Below are positions 1 through 6,506 of a stretch of DNA of 21,696 bases, piece after piece (the first letter of the stretch is position 1; the number at the start of each line of letters is the position of its first letter). The notes under the pieces were generated by a model that was not told the origin of the DNA, did not search any database, and saw nothing but the letters and a program-made list of their open reading frames with translations. The stretch is taken from NCBI GenBank assembly GCA_007119305.1, contig SKPY01000411.1, positions 1-21,696 on the forward strand, in the 5' to 3' direction. Source of the stretch: Nitriliruptorales bacterium (GTDB lineage: Bacteria; Actinomycetota; Nitriliruptoria; Euzebyales; Egibacteraceae). The position numbers and the translations under genes are program-made.

Positions 1-2
1 CG

Positions 3-455
3 AGCGCGGACGGCCGGCTGGCGCTCACCGCCTCGGTGTGGGCCGATCAGAGGTCACGTCTCGCGCGCCTGCGCGGCGCCATGCGCCTCGCTGCGGCCGC
101 GCCGGTGCGGGTGGACGCGGCCTCGCTCGACGACTGGACCGCGGCGCGGCTCGCGGAGCCCGCGGCAGGCGTCAGCACGGTCGTGTACCACGCGGTGGTG
201 GAGGAGTACCTCGCCGACGCGGTGCACGACCGCTTCCACGCGGTGCTCGCAGCGGCGGGGGCGCAGGCCACCGCAGACGCACCGCTGGCCTGGCTGCGCC
301 TGGAACCGGTCTCGGCGCTGCGCGCACACGGGCTGTACCTGACGGTCTGGCCGGGCGGGCGCGAGCGGCTGCTCGCGGTGTGTGGTGCCCACGGCAGCGA
401 CGTCCGGGCCCCAGCCACCCAGGGGATTGACAGCGGCCGCGACGGCGATAGATAG
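3..455 (+). CDS. DUF2332 family protein, C-terminal part (5' end outside window)
   Basis: The reading frame is open from the window edge to a TAG at 453-455, giving the last 150 residues of a longer protein. The pattern (GRLAL..SVWADQ, RLARLRGAM, then VVYHAVVEEYL, LAWLRLEP and a final LYLTVWPGG block) matches my memory of the C-terminal half of the DUF2332 family, which is widespread in actinobacteria and has no established function. A GTG at 36 is only an internal codon, because the protein-like sequence continues upstream of it. The last codons overlap the presumed promoter of the next operon (427-456). It is therefore probably the end of a separate transcription unit and not part of the microcompartment operon. 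The family call rests on recalled motifs only. Confidence 0.75.
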   Translation, partial: SADGRLALTASVWADQRSRLARLRGAMRLAAAAPVRVDAASLDDWTAARLAEPAAGVSTVVYHAVVEEYLADAVHDRFHAVLAAAGAQATADAPLAWLRLEPVSALRAHGLYLTVWPGGRERLLAVCGAHGSDVRAPATQGIDSGRDGDR

Positions 456-456
456 T
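427..456 (+). promoter_or_regulatory. Candidate promoter of the BMC operon
   Basis: A perfect TTGACA lies at 427-432, followed 18 nt later by GATAGT at 451-456, a 4/6 match to TATAAT. The predicted start is near 462-464, which leaves a leader of about 16 nt before the ATG at 479 with no good Shine-Dalgarno sequence. The local stretch 447-480 is markedly AT-richer than its surroundings. The promoter overlaps the stop codon of the upstream gene. No promoter-like sequence was noted at the later gene junctions in the operon, so this probably drives all ten genes. Inferred, not demonstrated. Confidence 0.45.
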
Positions 457-475
457 AACAACCGAAGAACCTATC
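451..475. promoter_or_regulatory. Possible operator: GATAG/CTATC inverted repeat
   Basis: GATAG (451-455) and CTATC (471-475) form an inverted repeat with a 15-nt spacer. It covers the -10 region and the predicted transcription start, just before a GntR-family gene. GntR/HutC regulators commonly repress their own operon from such a site. The arms are only 5 bp, so chance is a real alternative. Confidence 0.25.
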
Positions 476-478
476 AAC

Positions 479-1273
479 ATGCTGATCGAGGCGATGCACG
501 CGACGGTGGACGTCCCGGACTTCGGCAGCGATGTCCCGCTGCCGCTGCACTACCGCCTGCGGGAGCGTCTGCGGCGCGAGATCCGCGAGCAGGGGCTGCA
601 GCCCGGCGACCGGCTGCCGACCGAGGCGGAGCTCGAGGCGCGCCACGGCGTGTCGCGCTCCACGATCCGCCGCGCGCTCGCCGACCTCGCGGCCGAAGGC
701 CTCGTCCGCCGGATCCAGGGCAAGGGGACGTTCGTCGGCACCCCCCGGATCCAGCACACGCAAGTGCTGACGTCGTTCTCGGAGCTCCTGCGCGCCCAGG
801 GCTACACCCCGACCCATCGGCTGCTCGGCTCGGTGGTCGCGCACCCGCCCCCCGAGGTGGCCGAAGCGCTCGAGATCCCAGTCGACGCCGCGTGCCGCTA
901 CCTGCACCGGTTGTTCCTGGCGGACGGCGAGCCCGTGGGCGTCGCCGAGACGTGGCTGCCGCGGGCGCGGCTCGGGGTGCACGACGTGCGCTTCGAAGCC
1001 CGGGCACTCGGCGACGGCTCCCTGTACGAGCTGCTCGAAGGCGACCCGCTCAACCTCGTCCTGCAGCGTGCGGTCGAGACCGTGCGCCCCTGGAACGCAA
1101 CCGCCGAGGACGCGGACCTGCTCCGCTGCGAGCCGGGCAGCCCCCTGCTGCTCATCCAGCGCACCACCCGCACCGTCGACGACGAGCCGATCGAGCGGAC
1201 GCACCTGCGCTTCGTCGGGGGCCGCTACGAGTACCGGGTGGAGCTGCACCGCCTCAACCGGGTCTGGGGCTGA
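479..1273 (+). CDS. GntR-family (HutC/UTRA subfamily) transcriptional regulator
   Basis: This 264-residue protein has an N-terminal winged helix-turn-helix at about residues 20-88, with the GntR signature (PLHYRLRERLRREI, PGDRLPTEAELEARHGVSRS, then LVRRIQGKGTFV). A UTRA ligand-binding domain follows at about 108-257 (LGVHDVRFEARAL, a late VDDEPIERTHLRFVGGRYEY). UTRA domains of this class usually bind sugar phosphates or small acids, so the effector may be a substrate or product of the microcompartment pathway (inference). The gene is first in the BMC operon and ends 2 nt before the isomerase start, so it is probably co-transcribed and autoregulated. The ATG at 479 has no clear ribosome binding site. 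An in-frame ATG at 494 is an alternative start. Family assignment is firm; target and ligand are not visible. Confidence 0.92.
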   Translation: MLIEAMHATVDVPDFGSDVPLPLHYRLRERLRREIREQGLQPGDRLPTEAELEARHGVSRSTIRRALADLAAEGLVRRIQGKGTFVGTPRIQHTQVLTSFSELLRAQGYTPTHRLLGSVVAHPPPEVAEALEIPVDAACRYLHRLFLADGEPVGVAETWLPRARLGVHDVRFEARALGDGSLYELLEGDPLNLVLQRAVETVRPWNATAEDADLLRCEPGSPLLLIQRTTRTVDDEPIERTHLRFVGGRYEYRVELHRLNRVWG

Positions 1274-1275
1274 GC

Positions 1276-1887
1276 ATGCCCGGCCCGACGCCGCAGGAGG
1301 TCCGGGCGGTCGTCGCCGCCGTCGTCCACGACATGCTGGGCGGGGGCGGGGGTGACGCCGCCGCCGCGGCGGAGCACGCGGAACGCGCCGGCCGGCGCAC
1401 GCTGAGCGACATCGCCCTCGGCGCCGATCACGGCGGCTTCCACCTGAAGCAGCGCATCGCCGCGGACCTGCGCGACCGCGGCTTCGCCGTGCACGACTGC
1501 GGGACGCAGAACACGGAGCCCGTCGACTACCCCGACATCGCGCATGCGGTCGCCCGCAAGGTCGCCGACGGCAGCTGCCAGGCAGGCATCCTCGTCGACG
1601 GAGCGGGCATCGGCTCCGCCATCACCGCCAACAAGGTGCCCGGTGTGCGGGCCGCGACCTGCTGGGACGTCTCGTCGGCCGAGAACAGCCGCGAGCACAA
1701 CCATGCGAACGTCCTCGCGCTCGGCGCCGGCCTCGTCGGCGAGAACCTGGCGTTGCAGATCGTCGCCGCCTGGCTGTCCACCGAGTGGGGCGGAGGCCGC
1801 CACGCCAGGCGGGCGGGCATGATCGACGCGGTCGAGCGCCGCTACGCGCTCGCCCAGCCGGCAGCGCAGGAGAAAGGCCTGGCGTGA
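1276..1887 (+). CDS. rpiB: RpiB/LacAB-family sugar-phosphate isomerase with N-terminal encapsulation-peptide-like extension
   Basis: A 203-residue protein. The RpiB/LacA/LacB core begins near residue 46 (IALGADHGGFHLKQ), with DYPDIAHAVARKV, ITANKVPGVRAA and SREHNHANVLALG. These enzymes interconvert ribose-5-P and ribulose-5-P or related sugar phosphates. Where E. coli RpiB has its catalytic Cys (ILICGTGIG), this protein has ILVDGAGIG with Asp108, closer to the LacA/LacB pattern, so the true substrate may not be ribose-5-P. Residues 4-21 (start TPQEVRAVVAAVVHDML) predict an amphipathic helix followed by a glycine/alanine linker, the layout of microcompartment cargo-targeting peptides. The start is 2 nt after the GntR stop. 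The stop overlaps the GTG proposed for deoC. Family certain; substrate uncertain. Confidence 0.88.
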   Translation: MPGPTPQEVRAVVAAVVHDMLGGGGGDAAAAAEHAERAGRRTLSDIALGADHGGFHLKQRIAADLRDRGFAVHDCGTQNTEPVDYPDIAHAVARKVADGSCQAGILVDGAGIGSAITANKVPGVRAATCWDVSSAENSREHNHANVLALGAGLVGENLALQIVAAWLSTEWGGGRHARRAGMIDAVERRYALAQPAAQEKGLA

Positions 1888-2753
1888 CGATGAGCCACGA
1901 GCAGCTGATCGAGGCGATCACGAAGGAGGTCGTGGACGCCCTGACCGCGCCGCAGGGCGGGGACGGGCAGCCCTGCGCCGACTGCGTGCGCGGCTGCGCG
2001 GCGAGCTGCTCGGACAAGGTCCGCGAGATCGTCGGCAACGGCGCGCAGCGGGTCAGCTACAGCGGCGCTGGCCACGACGTGCCGGGCGACCTCGCCCGCT
2101 ACATCGATCACACGCTGCTGCGCCCGGAGGCCACCGCCGCCGACATCGATCGCCTGTGCCGGGAAGCCCGCGAGTGCAGCTTCGCGGCGGTCTGCGTCAA
2201 CCCCTTCTGGGTCAGGCGCGCCGCGCAGAGCCTGCGCGGCACCGCGGTCAAGGTCGCGTCGGTCGTCGGCTTCCCCTTCGGCGCGACCCCCGCGGAGATC
2301 AAGGCGTACGAGACCCGGCGGGTGCTGCGCGACGGGGCCCGCGAGATCGACATGGTGGCCAACATCGGCGCCTTGAAGAGCGGGGACCACGATCTGGTCC
2401 GCGCCGACATCGCCAAGGTCGCGGACGCGTGCCGCGAGGTGGGCGCCGCGCTCAAGGTGATCATCGAGACCGCCTATCTCACCGACGAGGAGAAGGTCGT
2501 GGCCTCGCACCTCGCCAAGCAGGCCAGGGCGAGCTTCGTCAAGACCTCGACCGGGTTCGGTCCGGGCGGCGCGACGGTCCACGACGTGCTCCTCATGCGC
2601 GAGACCGTCGGTCCGGAGATGGGCGTCAAGGCCTCCGGCGGGGTGCGCACCGCGGAGGACCTGCGCGACATGCTCGCGGCAGGCGCCACGCGCATCGGGG
2701 CCTCCGCGGGCGTCCAGATCATCGCCGGGGAGCGCGGCGACGAGCCCTACTGA
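1884..2753 (+). CDS. deoC: Deoxyribose-phosphate aldolase with Cys-rich targeting extension
   Basis: A class I aldolase that cleaves 2-deoxyribose-5-phosphate to glyceraldehyde-3-phosphate and acetaldehyde. Core motifs: IDHTLLRPEA, VVGFPFGA, EIDMVANIGAL (Asp156), FVKTSTGFGPGGAT with the Schiff-base Lys220, and GVKASGGVRT with Lys249. About 70 extra residues precede the core. These comprise an amphipathic helix (MSHEQLIEAITKEVVDAL) and then a Cys-rich segment with Cys31, 34, 38 and 42 (C-x2-C-x3-C-x3-C). The helix resembles those on the isomerase and the aldehyde dehydrogenase and is probably an encapsulation peptide. The GTG at 1884 overlaps the upstream stop by 4 nt and sits well spaced from AGGAGAAAGG (1868-1877). 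The ATG at 1890 is an alternative start with poorer spacing. Acetaldehyde made here would feed the dehydrogenase at 4169. Confidence 0.95.
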   Translation: MTMSHEQLIEAITKEVVDALTAPQGGDGQPCADCVRGCAASCSDKVREIVGNGAQRVSYSGAGHDVPGDLARYIDHTLLRPEATAADIDRLCREARECSFAAVCVNPFWVRRAAQSLRGTAVKVASVVGFPFGATPAEIKAYETRRVLRDGAREIDMVANIGALKSGDHDLVRADIAKVADACREVGAALKVIIETAYLTDEEKVVASHLAKQARASFVKTSTGFGPGGATVHDVLLMRETVGPEMGVKASGGVRTAEDLRDMLAAGATRIGASAGVQIIAGERGDEPY

Positions 2754-2812
2754 GCCAGCCCCGGTGGCGCACCGGCACCGGACAGACGTGACACAGACGC
2801 GAAGGAGACCGG

Positions 2813-3448
2813 ATGAGCGACGGGATCGAGCTTCGGGCGTACTGCTTCCTGGACAGCCTCCAGCCGCAGTACGCGGCGTTCCTCGGCACGGTGGCCCAGG
2901 GCTTCCTGCCCCTCGCCGGGGACGCGTCTCTGTACGTGGAGGTGGCGCCGGGCATCGAGGTCAACCGGCTCACCGACGTCGCCCTGAAGGCGACGCAGGT
3001 GCGGCCGGGGATGCAGATCGTGGAGCGCTACTTCGGCCTGCTCGAGGTGCACGCGGCCGAGCAGGCGGAGACGCGCGAGGCCGGGGCCGCCATCCTCGAG
3101 GCGATCGGGGCCGCGGAAGCCGAGCGCATCAGGCCGCGCATCGCGTCGAGCCAGATCATCCGGCGGGTCGACGACCACCACGCGCAGCTCGTCAACCGCA
3201 CGCGGCACGGCAACATGCTGATCCCCCAGCAGACGCTGTACGTGCTCGAGTGCGAGCCGGCCGCGTATGCCGCCCTGGCCGCCAACGAAGCCGAGAAGGC
3301 GGCGGACATCAACATCCTCGAGGTGCGCTCCTTCGGCTCGCTCGGGCGCGTGTACCTCGGGGGCGAGGAGCGCGACATCGACGTCGGCTGGCAGGCGGCG
3401 GTGGCCGCGCTGGAAGGGCTCGACGGCAGAACGGTGACGGGCAGGTAG
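2813..3448 (+). CDS. BMC-T shell protein, CsoS1D/CcmP-like (gated, double-stacking type)
   Basis: A 211-residue protein with two fused BMC domains that forms a trimeric pseudohexamer in the microcompartment facet. It closely follows the pattern I recall for carboxysomal CsoS1D: ELRAYCFLDSLQPQYAAFLG, GFLPLAGD, VNRLTDVALKA, then IVERYFG. The Glu-Arg pair that gates the CsoS1D pore is present (Glu71, Arg72). The second domain begins near residue 110 and includes NRTRHGNMLIPQQTLYVLE and NEAEKAADINILEVRSFG. Such proteins form stacked double trimers with a large, openable pore, thought to pass bulky cofactors or metabolites. An AAGGAG sequence (2801-2806) precedes the ATG. The gene sits between deoC and the BMC-H gene, in the operon. 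Confidence 0.92.
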   Translation: MSDGIELRAYCFLDSLQPQYAAFLGTVAQGFLPLAGDASLYVEVAPGIEVNRLTDVALKATQVRPGMQIVERYFGLLEVHAAEQAETREAGAAILEAIGAAEAERIRPRIASSQIIRRVDDHHAQLVNRTRHGNMLIPQQTLYVLECEPAAYAALAANEAEKAADINILEVRSFGSLGRVYLGGEERDIDVGWQAAVAALEGLDGRTVTGR

Positions 3449-3491
3449 CACGACGCACGGACGAATCCGCGAACGCAGAGGAGAAGGACAG

Positions 3492-3800
3492 ATGGCAGAG
3501 GCCCTTGGGATGATCGAGTGCCGGAGCTTCCCGGCGATGGTGGAAGCCGCCGACGCGATGGTGAAGGCGGCGAAGGTGGAGCTCGTGTCGTTCGAGAAGA
3601 CCGGCGGCGGCTACACCACCGCGGTGGTGCGGGGTGACGTCGCGGCGGTGAAGGCCGCCGTGCAGGCCGGTGTGCACGGCGCCGAGCGCGTCGGCGAGCT
3701 CATCACCAGCCACGTGATCGCCCGCCCGCACACGAACGTCGATGTCGTGCTGCCGCTCGGCCGGCGTGACGAGGCGGAGTCCGAGTCCGCCGCGAGCTAG
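3492..3800 (+). CDS. BMC-H hexameric shell protein (PduA/EutM-like)
   Basis: A 102-residue single-domain BMC protein that tiles the shell facets as hexamers. It opens with ALGMIECRSFPAMVEAADAM, followed by AKVELVSFEKTGGGYTTAVV and RGDVAAVKAAVQAG, the standard BMC-H order. The TGGG segment occupies the pore loop (residues about 36-39). A short acidic, Ser-rich tail (DEAESESAAS) closes the protein. It is the only BMC-H gene in the locus, so it must supply most of the facet. An AGAGGAGAAGG ribosome binding site precedes the ATG. Length and motifs are normal for the family. Confidence 0.96.
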   Translation: MAEALGMIECRSFPAMVEAADAMVKAAKVELVSFEKTGGGYTTAVVRGDVAAVKAAVQAGVHGAERVGELITSHVIARPHTNVDVVLPLGRRDEAESESAAS

Positions 3801-3819
3801 GGGCGGCGGCGAGCGGCAC

Positions 3820-3843
3820 GGGGCCCGACCGCAGGCGGGGCCC
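3820..3843 (+). other. Intra-operon GGGGCCC repeat / possible hairpin
   Basis: Two GGGGCCC copies (3820-3826 and 3837-3843) lie in the 63-nt gap between the BMC-H and first BMC-P genes. Because GGGCCC is self-complementary, the copies can pair across a 10-11 nt loop. Such a hairpin could lower expression of distal genes or stabilise the upstream message, fitting the need for many hexamers and few pentamers. Function is inferred. Confidence 0.25.
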
Positions 3844-3863
3844 TGACGCAGGAAGGAGACGCC

Positions 3864-4172
3864 ATGCTCCTGGGCAAGGTGGTCGGCACGGTCGTGTCGA
3901 CCCGCAAGGAGCCCTCGATCGAGGGCCTCAAGTTCCTGGTCGTGCGCGGCCTCACCCCCGACGGCGACGAGACCGGCCAGTTCGTCGTGGCGATGGACGC
4001 GGTCGGTGCCGGCGTCGACGAGGTGGTCATGGTCGCGCAGGGCAGCTCCGCGCGGCAGACCGAGGTGACCCGCGACCGCCCCTGCGACGCGGTCGTCATG
4101 GCCATCGTCGACAGCTGGGCGGTCGAGGGCCAGGAGCGCTACCACAAGCACCGCGCCGCGGGGGCGTCATGA
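3864..4172 (+). CDS. BMC-P pentameric vertex protein (EutN/CcmL family), copy 1
   Basis: A 102-residue EutN/CcmL-family protein that caps shell vertices as pentamers. Recognised from the N-terminal MLLGKVVGTVVSTRKEPSIE, then LKFLVVRGL, FVVAMDAVGAGVDEVVMVAQGSSAR and the closing CDAVVMAIVDS. A strong GGAAGGAG lies just upstream. The C-terminus runs about 15 residues beyond the usual IVD end (AVEGQERYHKHRAAGAS). Its stop overlaps the start of the aldehyde dehydrogenase (ATGA at 4169-4172), indicating translational coupling. It is one of three BMC-P genes here and is separated from the other two by the enzyme and a BMC-T gene. Confidence 0.95.
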   Translation: MLLGKVVGTVVSTRKEPSIEGLKFLVVRGLTPDGDETGQFVVAMDAVGAGVDEVVMVAQGSSARQTEVTRDRPCDAVVMAIVDSWAVEGQERYHKHRAAGAS

Positions 4173-5626
4173 GCAGCGGGCTGAGCGACGAGCAGGTCCA
4201 GGCCATCATCGCCCGGGTCCGCGCCCGCCTCGGCGCGAGCGGAAGCGGCGCGGGACTGCGGGGGGAGCAGGCGCTTGCCGCCGCCGAGCAGGCCGAGCTC
4301 GGCGACGGCATCTTCGCGACGGTCGACGAGGCCGTGGCGGCGGCCGCCGACGCGTTCGACGCGTTCGTCAGCGCAGGCCTGGAGACGCGCCACCGCATCA
4401 TCGCCGCGGTGCGGGAGGCCATGCTCGCGCACGCCGAGACGCTCGCCGAGATGGCGCACGCGGAGACCGGGCTGGGCCGGGCGGCCGACAAGGTGGTGAA
4501 GAACCGGCTGGTGACGACGAGATCGCCCGGCCCCGAGGACCTCGAGCCACAGGCGGTGACCGGCGACGAGGGGATGATGGTCACCGAGTTCGCGCCGTTC
4601 GGGGTCGTCGCGTCGATCACCCCGACGACCAACCCGACCTCGACGATCATCAACAACACGATCGCGATCGTCTCCGCCGGCAACGCGCTGGTGTTCAACG
4701 TGCACCCCAACGCCAAGCGGGTCTCGGCCGAGAACATCCGGCTCATCAACCGCGCGATCGCGGCTGCTGGCGGGCCGACGGACCTGGTCACCGGCGTCGC
4801 CGAGCCCACGATCGACAGCGCGAAGGCGCTGATGAACCACCCGGCGGTGCGGCTGCTGCTCGTCACCGGCGGCCCCGCGGTCGTGGCCGAGGCGCTGAGG
4901 ACCGACAAGCGGGCGGTGACCGCCGGGCCCGGCAACCCACCGGCGGTCGTCGACCACACCGCCGACGTCGAGCAGGCCGCGCGCGACATCGTTCGCGGCG
5001 CCTCGTTCGACAACAACGTCATCTGCACCGACGAGAAGACGACGATCGTGCTGCGCCCGGTCGCCGACCAGCTCGTGCGCGGGCTGGCCCGCCACGGCGC
5101 CTACGTGCTGGCCGAGCACGAGCTGCGGCGCCTCGAGCGGGTGATCTTCACCGAGGTCGGCGCGCCGGGCCGGCCGGGCCGCATCAACCCGCGCTGGATC
5201 GGCAAGGACGCGGCCGCGCTCCTCGCTGAGATCGGCGTGCGGGCCGACGGTGACGTGCGGCTGCTCGTCGCGCAGGTGCCCAACGAGCACAGCCTCGTGT
5301 GGACCGAGCAGATGATGCCGGTCATGCCCGTGACGGCCGTGGGCGACGTCGACCGCGCGATCCGGCTCGCGGTGGACTCCGAGCACCGCTTCCGCCACAC
5401 CGCGTCCATCCACTCGACGAACGTCGAGGTGATCACCCGGATGGCGCGGGCGATGAACTGCTCGATCTTCGTCGCGAACGGGCCCACGTTCGCCGGCCTC
5501 GGCGAGGGCGGCGAGGGCTTCTGCTCGTTCTCGATCGCGACCCCGACCGGCGACGGCATGACCCGTCCCCGCACCTTCTCCAGGGAGCGGCGCATCACCC
5601 TCGTGGGCGCGCTGCGCATCGTGTAG
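4169..5626 (+). CDS. CoA-acylating aldehyde dehydrogenase, microcompartment type (PduP/EutE-like)
   Basis: A 485-residue member of the PduP/EutE group, which oxidises an aldehyde with CoA and NAD+ to acyl-CoA and NADH in the compartment lumen. Here the likely substrate is acetaldehyde from DeoC. Motifs: FGVVASITPTTNPTSTIINN (about residues 146-165), NALVFNVHPNAK, LLLVTGGPAVV, AGPGNPPAVVD, and the catalytic Cys286 in FDNNVICTDEK, then EGGEGFCSFSIATPTGDG near the C-terminus. Residues 4-20 (GLSDEQVQAIIARVRARLG) predict an amphipathic helix joined by a Gly/Ser linker, a typical encapsulation peptide. The start overlaps the BMC-P stop by 4 nt. This is the signature enzyme of the locus. No partner alcohol dehydrogenase or phosphotransacylase gene is seen nearby. 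Confidence 0.95.
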   Translation: MSSGLSDEQVQAIIARVRARLGASGSGAGLRGEQALAAAEQAELGDGIFATVDEAVAAAADAFDAFVSAGLETRHRIIAAVREAMLAHAETLAEMAHAETGLGRAADKVVKNRLVTTRSPGPEDLEPQAVTGDEGMMVTEFAPFGVVASITPTTNPTSTIINNTIAIVSAGNALVFNVHPNAKRVSAENIRLINRAIAAAGGPTDLVTGVAEPTIDSAKALMNHPAVRLLLVTGGPAVVAEALRTDKRAVTAGPGNPPAVVDHTADVEQAARDIVRGASFDNNVICTDEKTTIVLRPVADQLVRGLARHGAYVLAEHELRRLERVIFTEVGAPGRPGRINPRWIGKDAAALLAEIGVRADGDVRLLVAQVPNEHSLVWTEQMMPVMPVTAVGDVDRAIRLAVDSEHRFRHTASIHSTNVEVITRMARAMNCSIFVANGPTFAGLGEGGEGFCSFSIATPTGDGMTRPRTFSRERRITLVGALRIV

Positions 5627-5628
5627 CC

Positions 5629-6222
5629 ATGCACCCAGCCATCGCCGTCCTCGAGTTCGACTCGATCGCCCGCGGGATCGAGGCCGGTGACGCGATGGTC
5701 AAGCGCTCGCCGTTGGAGGTGCTGCGGGCCGGCACCGTGCATCCGGGGCGCTACCTCGTGCTCGCCGGCGGCCCGACCGCCGAGGTCGAGGAGGCCGTCC
5801 TCGCGGGCCGGCACGTGGGCGCGGACGCGCTGGTCGGGCTGCTGGTCCTGCCCGACGTCCACCCGGCTGTCGTCGCCGCGGTGGGCGGCGTGCGCTCCGG
5901 CGCCGGGGAGGCCCTCGGGGTGGTCGAGACCCGTACGGTGACCGCCGCGATCGAGGCGGCCGATGCGGGCATGAAGGGCGCGCAGGTGGTGCTGCGCGAG
6001 CTGCGCCTGGCCGACGAGCTCGGGGGCAAGGCCTATGTGCTGTTCGGCGGGCCGTTGTCGGAGGTGGAGGCCGCGGTCAGCCACGGCGTCGAGCGGATCA
6101 CCGCCGGCGGGCAGGAGGTGGCGCACGTGGTGATCTCCCAGCTGCACGCCGAGATGGACGAGAACCTGCTCGCCGACCCGCGCTTCGCGCTGCGCGCGGC
6201 CGGCCTCGCGAAGGAGGGCTGA
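5629..6222 (+). CDS. BMC-T shell protein, PduT-like tandem BMC domain
   Basis: A 197-residue tandem-BMC protein forming trimeric pseudohexamers. The first domain opens AIAVLEFDSIARGIEAGDAM and the second starts near residue 93 (GEALGVVETRTVTAAIEAADAG). This follows PduT residue for residue at the N-terminus. In PduT, Cys38 (TICPG) binds a [4Fe-4S] cluster at the pore. Here the aligned residue is His38 (TVHPG), and the protein has no Cys at all, so it cannot hold the PduT cluster in the same way. The ATG at 5629 follows the dehydrogenase stop by 2 nt. The frame is open far upstream inside the dehydrogenase, but that part is an antisense-like shadow. The stop overlaps the next start by 1 nt (TGATG). 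Confidence 0.93.
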   Translation: MHPAIAVLEFDSIARGIEAGDAMVKRSPLEVLRAGTVHPGRYLVLAGGPTAEVEEAVLAGRHVGADALVGLLVLPDVHPAVVAAVGGVRSGAGEALGVVETRTVTAAIEAADAGMKGAQVVLRELRLADELGGKAYVLFGGPLSEVEAAVSHGVERITAGGQEVAHVVISQLHAEMDENLLADPRFALRAAGLAKEG

Positions 6223-6506
6223 TGCAGCTCGGACGGGTGCTCGGCACGGTCGTGGCCACGGTGAAGGCCGACGGGCTCGACGGCGTGCGCTTCCTGCTGG
6301 TCCAGCCCCTCGACCGCCAGCAGCGGCCGCGGGGCACCCCGCTGGTCGCCGCGGACGGCGTCCACATGGCCGCGCCCGGCGAGCTCATCTACTTCGTGAG
6401 TGCACGCGAGGCGGCCGAGGCGCTGCCTGAGCGCTTCGTGCCGGTCGACCACGCGATCGTCGGCATCGTCGACGCGGTGGACACCCTCCCGGAGGGCGGG
6501 GGATGA
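6222..6506 (+). CDS. BMC-P pentameric vertex protein (EutN/CcmL family), copy 2
   Basis: A 94-residue EutN/CcmL-family vertex protein. It begins MQLGRVLGTVVATVKADGLD and continues FLLVQPLD, PLVAADGVHMAAPGELIYFV and DHAIVGIVDAVD. AAGGAGG (6211-6217) provides the ribosome binding site inside the 3' end of the PduT-like gene. The GNSAR-type motif seen in the other two copies is replaced by SAREAAEALPERFVP, so this copy is the most divergent of the three. It overlaps the next BMC-P gene by 4 nt. The pairing of two BMC-P genes at the operon end suggests either different vertices or mixed pentamers (inference). Confidence 0.93.
   Translation: MQLGRVLGTVVATVKADGLDGVRFLLVQPLDRQQRPRGTPLVAADGVHMAAPGELIYFVSAREAAEALPERFVPVDHAIVGIVDAVDTLPEGGG

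Noticed and set aside
47..1249. Long minus-strand open frame (400 codons) opposite the DUF2332 and GntR genes
   Set aside because: It is a GC-driven shadow: the product is low-complexity and matches no family, while the plus strand carries clear domains.
4139..5413. Minus-strand open frame of 424 codons antisense to the aldehyde dehydrogenase
   Set aside because: The product is Arg/His/Asp-rich without protein-like motifs. The dehydrogenase on the other strand is unambiguous.
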